From NCBI RefSeq assembly GCF_905220365.1, contig NC_061151.1, forward strand, positions 5,698,197 to 5,762,196: a stretch of DNA of 64,000 bases, given 5' to 3'. A model generated the notes under the pieces. It worked only from the letters and a program-made list of their open reading frames with translations, was not told the origin of the DNA and ran no database searches. Positions 9,535 through 19,851 of the stretch are shown here, piece after piece. How positions within the stretch are numbered: the first letter of the stretch is position 1; every line of letters begins with the position of its first letter. Position numbers and translations under genes: made by a program. Origin of the DNA: Vanessa cardui (taxonomy: Eukaryota; Arthropoda; Insecta; Lepidoptera; Nymphalidae).

Positions 9535-10110
9535 CTTGATACATATACATAGATTAAGGGTAATACAACTGCCTTGGGGCCTCTACAAGAGAGAGACCCC
9601 AATAGAGATTCTGACGTTTAAATGTTAATATAAATTAAGTTTAGTCTTAAAAGTTACTAATACAAAGAATTAAAATATAATTGACAAATCTGACAGGAAG
9701 GAAAATCTTCAATTTAATTTGGAAAATCCTAATTAGGGCCTCCACTCCTTTGTGGCCCCAAAGTCACCTTTGAATCTGGCTCTGTTTGGGTAAGAGTATA
9801 ATATTTATTATTCAAGACTACAATCTTAATTTAAGACTTAATAAAACTAATTACTTATTTCGGACAAAATACTTAGTTTGTATTCAGTGCGTTCGACTAA
9901 TCTATTTAAATGCCGTTAAAACTCGACGCTATTTCCATCAAAAGTTTTATTTTTTCTGTCCAAATTGCCTGACTTTGGGTCAGCGTTACGGATTTATGGA
10001 TGTATTTTTTCTTTATTTATGAAGTTGATTGCAATGTAACCTGATATGTTGTGACGTAATTTTCACAATCGAAATAATGGATTCACAACACGACTTAATA
10101 ATGATTAACG
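9535..10110. other. No recognised feature
   Basis: Contains GGCCTCTACAAGAGAGAGACCCC and, further on, GGCCTCCACTCCTTTGTGGCCCC, which may be parts of a diverged repeat. The 78-codon frame at 9786-10022 shows no family features. Confidence 0.35.
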
Positions 10111-10249
10111 ATATCGGAACGCCCCACGACACGACTAAAGGCATGATCCCATGTCTACGGTGCCGTTTGCCGTGCAACGGTACGGCATTGCCACCAACAA
10201 AAGGCGTGTGGCCGTGCCGCGCCACGGCTACGTGTACCGGCCCCCACTC
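10111..10249. repeat. Degenerate ACG/CGG-rich sequence linked to the tandem array
   Basis: Words such as CGATATCGGAACG, CACGACACGACT, GCAACGGTACGGC and GCGCCACGGC share vocabulary with the array at 10588-11070, from which they are separated only by an inserted SINE-A. Confidence 0.5.
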
Positions 10250-10263
10250 AACGTACTACGGTA

Positions 10264-10573
10264 AAGTAAAAGTAAAGTAACAGCCTGTAAATTTCCCACT
10301 GCTGAGATAAGGCCTCCTCTTCCATTAAGGAGAGGGTTTGGAACATATTCCACCACGCTGTTCCAATTCTGGTTGGTAGAATGCACACGTGGCAAAATTT
10401 CGATGAAATTAGACACATGCAGGTTTCCTCACGACATTTTCCTTCACCGCCGAGCACGACATGAATTATAAACACAAATTAGGCACATATATATAGTGAA
10501 GCTTGCCTGGGTTTGAACCCGCAATCATCGGTTAAAATGCACGAGTTCTAACCACTGGGCCATCTCAGCTCGA
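10264..10573 (-). repeat. SINE-A, full copy with (TTTAC)n tail and 14-bp target duplication
   Basis: The inverted tail AAGTAAAAGTAAAGTAACAGCC leads into a complete body and head ending CATCTCAGCTC. The 14-bp direct repeat AACGTACTACGGTA stands at 10250-10263 and 10574-10587. The insertion therefore split the GC-richer repeat around it and is fairly recent. Confidence 0.92.
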
Positions 10574-10587
10574 AACGTACTACGGTA

Positions 10588-11070
10588 CAGTGCCGTAATA
10601 TTCCACGATTTCACATAGCACACGACACAACGCCGTAATGTCGCGATATCGCAACGTAGCATGGCACGGTGTCAGAACGTTTCGCGATGTTGCAACGTGA
10701 CACGACACGAATTCATAATAATCAGAGATATCGCAACATGGCACGGCACGGTACTAGAACGTTTCGCAATATCGCAACGTGTCACGACACGAATTCATAA
10801 TAATCAGCGATATCGCACCATGGCACGGCACGGTACTAGAACGTCTCGCGATATCGCAACGTGACACGACAGGAATTCATAATAATCAGCTATATCGCAA
10901 CATGGTACGACACGGTACTAGAACGCTCCGCGATGTCGCAACATAGCACAGCATGGTTCCAGAACTTTCCGCGATGTCGCACAGTGTTACGGCACGATGC
11001 CGTTATGTTCCAAGATATCGAAACGTCTCACGACACGGTGCCATAATGTTCCGTGATGCCGTATTCTACA
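10588..11070. repeat. 82-bp tandem repeat array, degenerate
   Basis: GAATTC followed by ATAATAATCAG recurs at 10709, 10791 and 10873, exactly 82 bp apart. Each unit carries TATCGCAACATGGCACGGCACGG and TACTAGAACG. Flanking units on both sides (to about 11070) decay but keep TCGCGAT and CACGACAC. The ORFs across it are translations of the repeat. It looks like a small satellite or minisatellite. Confidence 0.8.
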
Positions 11071-11075
11071 AAGAA

Positions 11076-11450
11076 CTAACCGTGTATAAAAACATCAAGA
11101 GCTACTGAATATCTTTCCAGTTTTCTTTAGTAGATCCAGGTGTAAATACCCTCCAATCCGATTGAATATAAAGTTACCACGATTTACATTAAATTGAATC
11201 CTGTGACATGATCTGAAACTGATCGAGAGACTACTTGAATGAACTGAGATGAGTCTACTTGAGACTCTGAGTGGAGAATTTGAGAGGAAAATTCCTGTAC
11301 AAGATTATAATTTCATAATCAAATAATTCTGTAAATTATTTCCGTAAAATTTTTCCAGCGGAACCTTTAACCATTTATACAGTAAAGGTTTATTGGAATA
11401 TTTTTTCTGTACATTTGACATCGATTATGCAAAATTCCATAATGATCAAT
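11076..11450. other. No recognised feature
   Basis: AT-rich, with a short GAGACT-rich patch (11220-11285). No repeat match. Confidence 0.4.
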
Positions 11451-11451
11451 T

Positions 11452-11632
11452 GTGTCACACTTCACAAGTCACTTTCTCTGTCCCTATATCCTATGTATGC
11501 TTAAATCATTAAAACTACGCAACGGATTTTGATGCGGTTTTTTTTAATAGATAGATTAATTCAAGAAGAAGGTTTTTAGATTTTTGGATTGAGAAAGTTT
11601 GTATATAATATATGGACAATATAAATATAAAA
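11452..11632 (-). repeat. REP-C fragment
   Basis: CACTTTCTCTGTCCCTATATCC ... TTAAAACTACGCAACGGATTTTGATGCGG is the inverted 3' half of REP-C. Confidence 0.65.
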
Positions 11633-11852
11633 TACAATCTCATTTTCCGGTTATAACAATAGCATTGTAATATTCTCGTGTGAAAATGGTCGCGTGCGAT
11701 GACTTATGAACAAGGTAAGGGCACAAAAGAAACCATCGCTGTGAGGTATCCTGCATGCACGGATGAATAATGGTTCTTGGACCGAGATACAATGGAATAC
11801 ATCATGAGGAAACTCGTTGTAAAAGATGAAAATCGTGTTTATATATCGTACT

Positions 11853-12118
11853 AGTGCCTGCGATCTTGTACGCGTTTCAATTTCCAAAAAAAATAGAATT
11901 GTGCCCAAAATTACTCCTTATTATATTAGTTATCTGGCAGTGAAAGCCCCGTCAAAATCGGTGCAGGCATCAGAGATTAGCCGGACAGACAGGGCGGCAA
12001 AAATTGTAAAAAACGTTATTTTGGTATATGTACCGTGTATACACATATATATTGAGTAAAAAAGGGCTATTTATATATTACAAACAGACACTCCAATTTT
12101 ATTATATGTATAGATTTA
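11853..12118 (+). repeat. REP-F copy
   Basis: GTGCCTGCGATCTTGTACGCG, CTTATTATATTAGTTATCTGG, AGATTAGCCGGACAGACAGG, ACCGTGTATACACATAT and CAGACACTCCAATTTTATTATATG follow the REP-F order. Confidence 0.7.
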
Positions 12119-12164
12119 CCTATGTACCCCTATTCGATCACTCTTTCTTTCCTCTACCTTAAGG

Positions 12165-12478
12165 CTATCAAGTAACAGCCTGTACATTTCCCACTGTTGA
12201 GATAAGGCCTCCTCTTCCATTAAGGAACATATTTCAGGAGGGTTTGGAACATATTTCACCACGCTGTTCCAATGCGGGTTGGTGGAATGCACATGTGGCA
12301 GAATTTCGAAGAAATTAGACATGCAGGTTTCCTCACGATGTTTTCCTTCACCGCCGAGCGCGAGATGAATTATGAACACAAATTAAGCACATATATATAT
12401 ATAGTGGTGCTTGCCTGGGTTTGAACCCGCAATCATCGATAAACATGCACGTGTTCTAACCACTGGGCCATCACGGCA
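12165..12478 (-). repeat. SINE-A copy with internal 20-bp duplication
   Basis: Full minus copy from CAAGTAACAGCCTGTACATTTCCC to CCACTGGGCCATCACGGC. GGAACATATTTCA is present twice (about 12223 and 12247) around AGGAGGGTTT, a small local duplication. Confidence 0.88.
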
Positions 12479-12479
12479 T

Positions 12480-12797
12480 TTGATCATTAGTTACAAAGAT
12501 TACAGTCAAACAAATTTGACCTCTTCCAATATATTCCGAAAATTCAATTCACTGATAATTTCCATCCTCTTGATTCATTTGTACTTTGAATTCTTTTTGA
12601 ACTTGAAAAAGCCACTCCTTAATCATGATTGTTGATTCACATCTTGTATCTTGTTATCGTTCTGAGTGGAACTCTCTTTGATTTCTTAGTTTGCCGCTTG
12701 TGATGAACTTCAAAAGGTTTTTATGAGATAGCGCTGTGATCACGGCAATTTCAACTATAGATCACGATTTCAAATTTGTGTATGTTTATAAATTGAA
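12480..12797. other. No recognised feature
   Basis: AT-rich, no repeat match and no credible ORF. Confidence 0.4.
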
Positions 12798-12852
12798 AAC
12801 CTATCAAAATTAACAAGACATTTTTAACTTTGCCGTTTCGTAAATTCAAATC
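12798..12852 (+). repeat. LINE-K coding scrap
   Basis: ATTTTTAACTTTGCCGTTTCGTAAATTCAAATCGTTTGTAAA matches the LINE-K ORF2 C-terminus (FLTLPFSKFKSFVK-like). It breaks off where REP-I begins. Confidence 0.65.
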
Positions 12853-13080
12853 GTTTGTAAATAAAAATTTTAACAAAAAGAAAAACCGACTTCAAGCAAA
12901 ACACTATTTTAAAACAAATGAATATGCACTAAAAAGTAATAAAAATAATTGCGTATTCGACATATTTTTTAGAGTCCTCCTAAGTAAAATGAAATGAAAA
13001 ATATTAGAGTACTTAAATGTAGTTATAATTATTGCTATATTTGGAGTCGGTGTCAGCCAAGAAAACCCTACAGTATATAT
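12853..13080 (+). repeat. REP-I copy
   Basis: AAAAATTTTAACAAAAAGAAAAACCGACTTC, AATAATTGCGTATTCG, TTTTTTAGAGTCCTCCTAAG and ATTATTGCTATATT match REP-I at 50.47 kb. It lies between two LINE-K pieces. Confidence 0.6.
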
Positions 13081-13164
13081 ATCAAAAAACAATACGAGAA
13101 TATTTTAACAAATATGTTTTTTACAAATTACCTTTTATACAATAATATATTGGATCAAATATAT

Positions 13165-13505
13165 TATTGTATAAAAAAGTGCATTTTATATGCACTAGGA
13201 GTAAGGATAAGCTTATAACGCCAAGTTTCCGACTCCGCAAAGTCAATAAATCCTTCTTGGGGCAAGGTATCCGTTTCTATAACAAAATTCCGCAGAAATT
13301 TTTAACTTTGCCGTTTAGTAAATTCAAATCTTTTGTAAAAAATACATTGGTAGAAAAAGCATATTATTCGATACAAGATTTTGTAGATGATAAAAAAGCG
13401 TGGAGTTAATACCTGTTGACTTCCAAGCAGGATACATTAATTGAAGTAATTGTATTTAATTAACATGACGTTGTATTTTTTAAATGTTAAAAAAGAGTAA
13501 CTTCT
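13165..13505 (+). pseudogene. LINE-K ORF2 C-terminus and 3' UTR
   Basis: The frame at 13167-13409 reads RLRKVNKSFLGQGIRFYNKIP ... FSKFKSFVKNTLVEKAYYS ... DDKKAWS, then stops. This is the C-terminal tail of a Jockey/CR1-type ORF2 protein (family knowledge), lacking the RT domain. The 3' UTR phrase ACCTGTTGACTTCCAAGCAGG follows. It is the best coding remnant of LINE-K here. Confidence 0.75.
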
Positions 13506-13556
13506 GAGTTTTTGATTTTTGATTTTAACATTAAGGCCCTACGTATACACGTATAA

Positions 13557-13812
13557 ACGACCTCCGTGGTAGAGTAGTGTGTATACCGGTTATAATGGGT
13601 ACGCCATTACGAGGTCCCGGGTTAGATGCCCGGTGTCATCACAGTGGATGTAGAAAATGTTTATTAGTTTTCTATATTGTCTTGGGTCTGTTTGTGGTAC
13701 CGTCATTACTTCTGATTTTCCATAATACAAGTGCTTTAGCTACTTACATTGGTATCATGTACATGGTACAATGTATGTGACATTACTCTGATACCAATGT
13801 ATTATAGCATTT
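13557..13812 (+). repeat. SINE-B copy
   Basis: ACGACCTCCGTGGTAGAGTAGTG, CATTACGAGGTCCCGGGTTAGATGCCC (B-box region), TTTGTGGTACCGTCATTACTTC, and AGTGCTTTAGCTACTTACATTGG. It ends with a diverged 3' part. Confidence 0.82.
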
Positions 13813-13999
13813 TATAATGCACATGTATTGATTTCAGCTATATTTGTAATCTCTTGCGTGCCATGTTTCAATTTTCATCGATCAAATAATACCTTAAAAT
13901 AAAACGCGAAACCATATCTTAAAAATACATCCGATGGTTATGAATTTTCTGATTTTATCTTTGACAATTTATTAAATGTATATGAAGCTATATGTAAAG

Positions 14000-14160
14000 T
14001 AAAAAGTAAAGTAACAGCCTGTAAATTTCCCACTACTGGGTTAAGGGCTCTTCTCCTATTAAGGAGAGGGTTTGGAAGATATTCCACCACGCTGTTCTAA
14101 TTCAGGTTGGTGGAATGCACATGTGACAGAATTTCGATGGAAATTAGATACAGGCAGGTA
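14000..14160 (-). repeat. SINE-A fragment (head missing)
   Basis: Tail AGTAAAGTAACAGCCTG, body, then truncation after GAAATTAGATACAGGCAGGTA. The tRNA-like head is absent. Confidence 0.8.
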
Positions 14161-14411
14161 ACACTCTAATTAATACAGTGGAAGAGACGACTGAGGAACC
14201 ACTGAGGCATTTCTGGTTCTTTTTAGTAGAATCTACTTTCTGAACCGTACTTCTACATTTAATTCAATGCTGTAACTGTAACTGATCCAAAATAGCTTTC
14301 AAGATCCTACTAGAACAAAGAATGTTATTATTTTGCTTTCACTCGCAAGTCAACCCATGAGCGGAAACTAGTTTAAAATAAGTAGCTCATCGAGATCCCA
14401 TAGCCCATAGA

Positions 14412-14859
14412 TAGTGTTGCCAATGTGTGAGGAATTCCCCGAAATTCGGGGAATCGGAAGTCGATCGGGGATTGGTGTGGGGATTGTCACTGCGGGGAAA
14501 ACGAGGGGAATTTTATATTATACCAAAACGACCGGTAATTGATTCTTTTGCCGATGTTTTGTTATTACGAAATTCGAAAGTGTAGTCGATTATTAGTTAT
14601 CATGTTAGCAAATACTTTTCATTATAGGACACACACTCAGTTTGTGTAATGTAAAAGACTACACATGGACGACACAGTTTCCTTAGTAGAGATGCAATAT
14701 GGTATAAAAAAGATCAACACGAAAAAAGACATCAAACACTATGTTTTTCCCTTTAGTTCTGTTTGGGGAATTTGTGGGGAATTGGGTCATTTTTCCTCGA
14801 CCTTGGGGAATTTCGCTTTAATTTTTGGGGAATTTGGTGAAAAGGCATTGGCAACCCTG
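14412..14859. mobile_element. G-rich MITE-like element with terminal inverted repeats
   Basis: Outer 14-bp ends TAGTGTTGCCAATG (14412-14425) and CATTGGCAACCCTG (14846-14859) are inverted with two mismatches. Both subterminal regions hold GGGGAA(T) clusters, and the left one has the palindrome ATTCCCCGAA-ATTCGGGGAAT. CAGGGTTGCCA-type ends occur in several DNA-transposon groups (hAT is one possibility). I could not find a clean 8-bp target duplication. The frame at 14665-14982 runs out of the element and is probably accidental. Confidence 0.55.
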
Positions 14860-15097
14860 CCCCATTGTTACATTCATACCAAAATACTTTATTCCAGTAG
14901 ACTTATAAGCAGTTTTTTTAATTTCACAAGATCATTAATTATAAAGCTTCGGTCTGATTATCGATTATTCCGAGAAGATTAATAATAAAAATGATTAGGT
15001 TTCTCTAGCGAGGAATTCTCGGAATGAAATATAATTTCATTGACCTGACCCAGAAATTGAACCCGTATAGACTAGTATACCAGTCAGTTTCTTTCTC

Positions 15098-15400
15098 ATA
15101 GTAGTATTATGTATGTATGAAAAAATATTACTGATTTCATGAGAAAATGTGATACTCATAGCATTAGTACAAGTAACAAACACAAACTTGTTACTCCTGT
15201 TACTCGACTGCATAGAGTCAGTAACTCCTTTGTGGGGCAATGTATACGATTTTACAACAGAATCCCAAAAAGCGTTCAAAATGCCTCTGTTGCCAAATTA
15301 AAAAAATTTTAGTAAGGAACGCTTGTGTGCAAAATAATACAATTAATGAGTTTATGATCGATAGCACACCTTGGGAATGAAACGATCGCCTTCTGGCTAT
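15098..15400 (+). pseudogene. LINE-J ORF2 C-terminus, broken
   Basis: In one plus frame, TSNKHKLVTPVTRLHRVSN is followed by SFVGQCIRFYNRIPKSVQN and VAKLKKF, then a stop. A second frame continues with residues resembling a C-terminus ending in DSTPW. This is the C-terminal tail of a Jockey/CR1-type ORF2, related to but distinct from LINE-K. At least one stop and one frameshift. Confidence 0.65.
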
Positions 15401-15600
15401 TTCATTTCATATCACATTAAACAATGGTTTATATAATATATGAGACAAAAAAAAACCCGCTGAGTTTCTTTCGCCGGTTCTTCTCAGGTTAGGGTATTTT
15501 CTTTTCCGAAGCGGTGGTACTGTTTCAATTGACTATTAATAAGAAAGTGTAATAATTCTATATTGAATAAAGTTGTTTGAGTTTGATAGAAAGCATCTGT
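15401..15600 (+). repeat. LINE-J 3' UTR with polyadenylation signal
   Basis: ATATATGAGACAAAAAAAAACCCGCTGAG ... GCCGGTTCTTCTCAGG ... TTGAATAAAGTTGTTTGAG. AATAAA precedes the end. A second copy of this 3' UTR alone is at 54.06-54.23 kb. Confidence 0.7.
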
Positions 15601-15709
15601 TCGTTTGCTTTGAGGATCAGAACATCATACAACATCACACAACCGCATGTCACTCACACATAATAAAAATTTAATCTAATTTTTTGAATAAAAAAAGAGA
15701 GCCATTTTA

Positions 15710-15910
15710 GATGGTTACCCCGGGAATCCCCCCTGGGTGCTAGAGGCCCGCATATGCGTGCCGACCGTCAGGGCATCACGGTAGCATGCGTAAGCGATCC
15801 CGTGGCGCCCACCGAAAGACGGAGAGGGTACCGCTGGTTTGGTAAACCCGGTGGACCTGGGCGTGCTAGGTGTCCAGGAAACCGTGGAGTCGACACTTTC
15901 CATCACGTGA
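15710..15910. other. GC-rich unclassified patch
   Basis: The GC content is strikingly high for this window (GGAATCCCCCCTGGGTGC ... CCACCGAAAGACGGAGAGG ... GGTAAACCCGGTGGACC). It shares words with 3.36-3.49 kb in inverse orientation. Open frames exist on both strands (67 and 87 codons), but neither resembles a family I know. Probably a fragment of a GC-rich LINE coding region. Confidence 0.4.
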
Positions 15911-15947
15911 GGGAAGCGTGTAAAGCGTTTTTCCAGCGGGAAAAAAG

Positions 15948-16216
15948 AATTGGTTAGATGATTAGTGCATCTTAACATTCGATTACTGGTTCAAACCCAG
16001 AAACACTGAATTTTCATGTGCTTAACTTGTGTATATAATTCATCTCGTGCTCGGCGGTAAAGGAAACATAATAAGGAAACCTGCATGAGTCTAATTTCAA
16101 CAAAACTCTCCCCAATGTGTATCCACCCACATTGGAGCAGCGTGGTGGAAGATGCTTTAAATCTTTACCGCAAAAGGGAGAAGAGGCCTTAGCCCAGCAG
16201 TGGGATATTTACAAGA
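15948..16216 (+). repeat. SINE-A copy, diverged
   Basis: Starts inside the head (GTTAGATGATTAGTGCATCTTAAC), with B box GGTTCAAACCC, body with several substitutions, and tail CCCAGCAGTGGGATATTTACA. Confidence 0.82.
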
Positions 16217-16487
16217 CGTCATCGACGTCTTGATGATTTTTTTCCAGAACGCGCCAAAAAAGCTCTATCTGCAATAAAGGCATACAGAAATTGCGCCACA
16301 ATTTAAAATGATTCCTATAATACCACAGAATATTACAAGAATAGTAATAATTCAAATTTGGAACATGCAAAGCTGCATGAATGCAATACCGAACACAATA
16401 GGCTACTTCCACACTTAGACATTACCTAATATTGATAGCTGTATTTAACTGGTCGCTGGTTTCACCGAAACGTACCAATATATACTA

Positions 16488-16690
16488 TAAATAAATAAAT
16501 ATGAGACAACATCACATACATTACTCTGATCCCATTGTAAGTAGCTAAAGCATTTGTGGCATGGAAAATCAGAAGCTACACAAACACCCAGACCTAAGGC
16601 GATATAGAAAATTAATGAAAATCTACATCTACTCGGCCGGGAATCGAACCCGAGACCTCTGAGTGTGTACTGGTGTACACACCACTTGAC
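16488..16690 (-). repeat. SINE-B copy
   Basis: AAATAAATAAATATGAGACAACATC through TCGGCCGGGAATCGAACCCGAGACC to CACTTGACCACGGG. It is followed by ATTAGTAAATTAATAAAAG..., the same non-SINE flank as the copy at 8.49 kb. Confidence 0.85.
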
Positions 16691-16749
16691 CACGGGCATA
16701 TTAGTAAATTAATAAAAGTTTTACCATTTCGTTTAAATGGAGTTCTTGT

Positions 16750-17046
16750 GAGTCGAGATGGCACAGTGGTTAGAACTCGTGCATCTTAACCGATGATAGC
16801 GGGTTCAAACCCAGGCAAGAACCACTATATACACATGTGTTTAATTTGTGATTATAATTCATCTCATGCTCGGCGTGAAGAAAAACATCGTAAGGAAACC
16901 TGCATGTGACTAATTTCACCGAAATTCTGCCACATTTGCATTCCAACAACCCGCATCGGAATAGCATGGTGGAATATGTTTCAAACTCTCTCCTTAATGG
17001 AAGAGGAGGACATATCCCACCAGTGTGAAATTTAAAGGCTGTTTCT
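16750..17046 (+). repeat. SINE-A copy
   Basis: GAGTCGAGATGGCACAGTGG head, B box GGTTCAAACCC, body, then GGAAGAGGAGGACATATCCCACCAGTG and a diverged tail. Confidence 0.87.
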
Positions 17047-17396
17047 TTTTTTACTTCTCTGTATTTTTTTATCTAAGCCAAATTACACATTCACAAAGCC
17101 GAGTTATAAAAGCAACAGAACCATATCACCTTCCAAAATAAACAAACGAAAATATTTCGTTCACTCACTGAGACACTATTAATATTTAATTCTGTTTTAA
17201 TAATGAAACGCCATATGTCACACTTCGTACACAAAAATACTTGAGCAACATTGCGCTCAGTACACACATATTTGCATATTTTATACAATATTTACGCGGT
17301 CGAAAGCTAAAAACCGTATATTATTTGAGTTTTTACCCCCAGGGACCTTTTGGGACATAATAATATATTTACACGTGTATATAGTAGGTATTTCTT
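17047..17396. other. No recognised feature
   Basis: AT-rich; minus-strand frame 17091-17288 shows no family features. Confidence 0.4.
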
Positions 17397-17878
17397 ACAC
17401 CAGCGATCTGCCCCAGGCTTCGTACTGAAAGGGTGCTAAATATACTACAGAATTTGTTTATTTACTATTCTATATTGTCCATGTATTATATGAGACAACA
17501 TGAGACAACATCGCATACATTACTCTGATACCAATGTGAGTAGCTAAAGCACTTGTGTTATGGAAAAAAAAATACAGACGAATTGATAACCTCCTCCTTT
17601 TGGAAGTCGGTTAAAAATCAGAAATAACGACAGTACCACAACGCAGACCCAAGACAACATAGAAAACTAATGATAATCTACATCGACTCAGCCAGGAATC
17701 GAACCCAGGACAGGAAAACCGGTGTACACACCAATCGACCACGGAGGTCGTCAAAAACCTTCCTCTCGAATCACACTCTCTATTAAAAAAAAATTAAAAT
17801 TAAAAAAAAAATTAAGGATATACACATAGGGACAAAGGGCAATAAGCAACTTTGTTTTATACAATATAATGATGATAC
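17397..17878 (+). repeat. REP-C copy split by SINE-B
   Basis: First part 17397-17484 (AGCGATCTGCCCCAGGCTTCG ... TATTGTCCATGTATTATAT), second part 17756-17878 (AACCTTCCTCTCGAATCACAC ... CAACTTTGTTTTATAC). The interior is occupied by a SINE-B. Confidence 0.7.
17485..17757 (-). repeat. SINE-B copy, itself interrupted by a REP-I scrap
   Basis: GAGACAACATCGCATACATTACTC ... TTGTGTTATGG, then 17563-17617 of REP-I (TACAGACGAATTGATAACCTCC ... GTCGGTTAAAA), then the SINE resumes with TCAGAAATAACGACAGTACC and the head to CACGGAGGTCGTC. GAGACAACAT is duplicated at the tail end. Confidence 0.75.
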
Positions 17879-18103
17879 AACACTTTTATGTATAAATAAT
17901 GGAGATAACGGGTATACGCCCTCATTTATTAGAATGACAATAATACACAACGCGATTTACATTTTATTAGTTGTCTGTGTGGAGAGATTTCAATGGTAGT
18001 GTATGGACTGTCAGTTGTTCAATGAGTCTGTCTAATGATGTCTAATGAGGCTCTTGGTCTCTTGGTCTTTGTACAGCACCGGCGTCAGACGTGCATCGAC
18101 AAA

Positions 18104-18416
18104 TAAACAGCCTATCAATTTCCCACTTCTGGGCTAAGGCTTTTTCTCCCTTTGAGGAAAAGGCAGACGTGCAACAACAAGAAAACAGCTTGTAAATTTT
18201 CCTCTGCTGGGCTAAGGCCTTTTCTCCCTTTGAGGAAAAGGATTGGAAAATATTCCACCAAGCTGTTCCAATGTGGTGGAATACACATGTGGCAGAATTT
18301 CTATAAAATTAAATACACGCAGGTTTCCTCGCGAAATTAAGCACATGAATATTGCACGTGCTTGCCTGGGTTTAAACCCATAATCATCGGTTAAAATGCG
18401 TGTTCTTACCTCAGCT
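18104..18416 (-). repeat. SINE-A copy with duplicated 3' end
   Basis: Two successive tail segments, AACAGCCTATCAATTTCCCAC...GAGGAAAAGG and (CAACAACAAG)AAAACAGCTTGTAAATTTTCC...GAGGAAAAGG, precede one body and head. The second carries the inverse of a (GTT)n tail, so two SINE-A insertions at one site, or a local duplication, are possible. Confidence 0.75.
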
Positions 18417-18509
18417 AGACGTGTGTGAATGAATTAGGATTATCAACATGTTAGATAACCAAAGTGCTCCTTTTGGTGAATATCTGCGACATGTACATTC
18501 CTGAGGAGG

Positions 18510-18760
18510 AAAAGGTAAACTAATAAAGGCTGGTTTCCGACTTCGCAAAGTCAATACATCCTTCCTGAGGCACGGTATTCGTTTCCATAGTAAGATACCT
18601 ACGTAACCTATAAAAAATTTGAACCTTATTTCAAAAAAAAATATTAATAAATAAAGCATGTTACTAACTACAAGATTATATTAAAGATAAATAGCGTAGA
18701 ATTAGTATTTCTTGATTTCTAGATAGGATATATTTATTAAATTGTATTTATTTTGACGAC
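18510..18760 (+). repeat. LINE-K 3' fragment, diverged
   Basis: TTCCGACTTCGCAAAGTCAATACATCCTTCC, GGCACGGTATTCGTTTCCATAG, and later AAGATTATATTAAAGATAAATAGCG match the LINE-K C-terminal coding and UTR order with deletions. Confidence 0.6.
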
Positions 18761-18912
18761 CTCAGTGGTCGACTCGAGTGTGTGCACTCCGAGGTCCCGG
18801 GTTCGATTTACCGTTTACTTTGACCGTCATTACTTCTGACTTTCCATAACCCAAGTGCTTTAGCTACTTACATTCGGATCAGATTAATGTATGTGATGTT
18901 GTCCAATATTTA
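18757..18912 (+). repeat. SINE-B copy
   Basis: ACGACCTCAGTGGTCGACTCG, CGAGGTCCCGGGTTCGATT, TTTCCATAACCCAAGTGC, TTCGGATCAGATTAATGTATG. The part between the boxes is shortened. Confidence 0.8.
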
Positions 18913-19159
18913 TTATTCCGTGTTCAATGGTGATGCAAAATAACCTAATCAAACCCACAGGTGTCAGAATAAAGTCCATCTGAGTATCTACCAACTCATA
19001 CTGGAGCACGTAATGATATGTACTCAATGCCCTTTCATCAAAATATGACGTCATAACTCAACAATGTATCTAAATTACACAGACTATATAAACCACAATA
19101 ATGTACGATGATTCAACACAATTCAAACATATGAAAATACAATGATGCATCAATATTTA

Positions 19160-19672
19160 TATATTAACTAACTGTGCCTTACTCGTTTTAATTTATAAAA
19201 AAAGTTATATGATGCCTAAGTTACTTCTTATTACGTCAGCTGTCTGTCTACAAAAGTTTTGTCAAAAACGGCTCAGCTGTTCCATAGATTAGCCGGAACA
19301 AAAAGACAGATAGATAGACAGAAAAAAAATAGTAAAGTAAAGTAACAGCCTGTCAATTTCCCACTGCTGAGATAAGGCCTCCTCTTCCATTAAGGAAAGG
19401 GTTTGAAACATATTCCACCACGCTGTTCCAATGCGTGTTCGTGGAATGCACCTGTGGCAGAGTTTCGATGAAATTAGACAAATGCAGGTTTCCTAACGAT
19501 GTTTTCCTTCACCGCCGAACACGAGATGAATTATGAACATCTCAGTTCAAAAAAATTAAATAAATGTTATTTTATTATATGTATCGTGTATGTGTATGCA
19601 TTTAGTATCAAGCGATTATTTTAATATTACAAACAGACACTTCAATTTTATTATATGTATATAACGAGGAGA
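19160..19672 (+). repeat. REP-F copy split by SINE-A
   Basis: Left part 19160-19328 (AACTGTGCCTTACTCG ... TAGCCGGAACAAAAAGACAG), right part about 19555-19672 (TTATTTTATTATATGTATCGTG ... CAATTTTATTATATGTAT). The gap is a SINE-A. Confidence 0.7.
19330..19550 (-). repeat. SINE-A inserted in REP-F
   Basis: Tail AGTAAAGTAAAGTAACAGCCTG and body are complete. The head is reduced to AACATCTCAGTTC, having lost the B-box region. Confidence 0.8.
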
Positions 19673-19851
19673 TAGGCATTAACTCGTTATCATGACATGA
19701 TTATTATTATTAATATTCGTAATATGAGTCCAGTTTTTCACGTCAGTAATATATCCCACTTCTGTGTACTTTCTTCCATATCCTATTATGTATGACTTTT
19801 CAGCTGTCATGTATTCTACGTCATACTGACGTTGCTATCATGTACGATCAA

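Noticed and set aside
10661..11046. Two ORFs with repeated ATWHGT/ITTR-like residues
   Set aside because: They are translations of the 82-bp tandem array and have no independent support.
14665..14982. 105-codon plus ORF with FSSVWGICGELGHFSS
   Set aside because: It starts inside the G-rich MITE-like element and runs out of it; the glycine/phenylalanine pattern comes from GGGGAATTT words.
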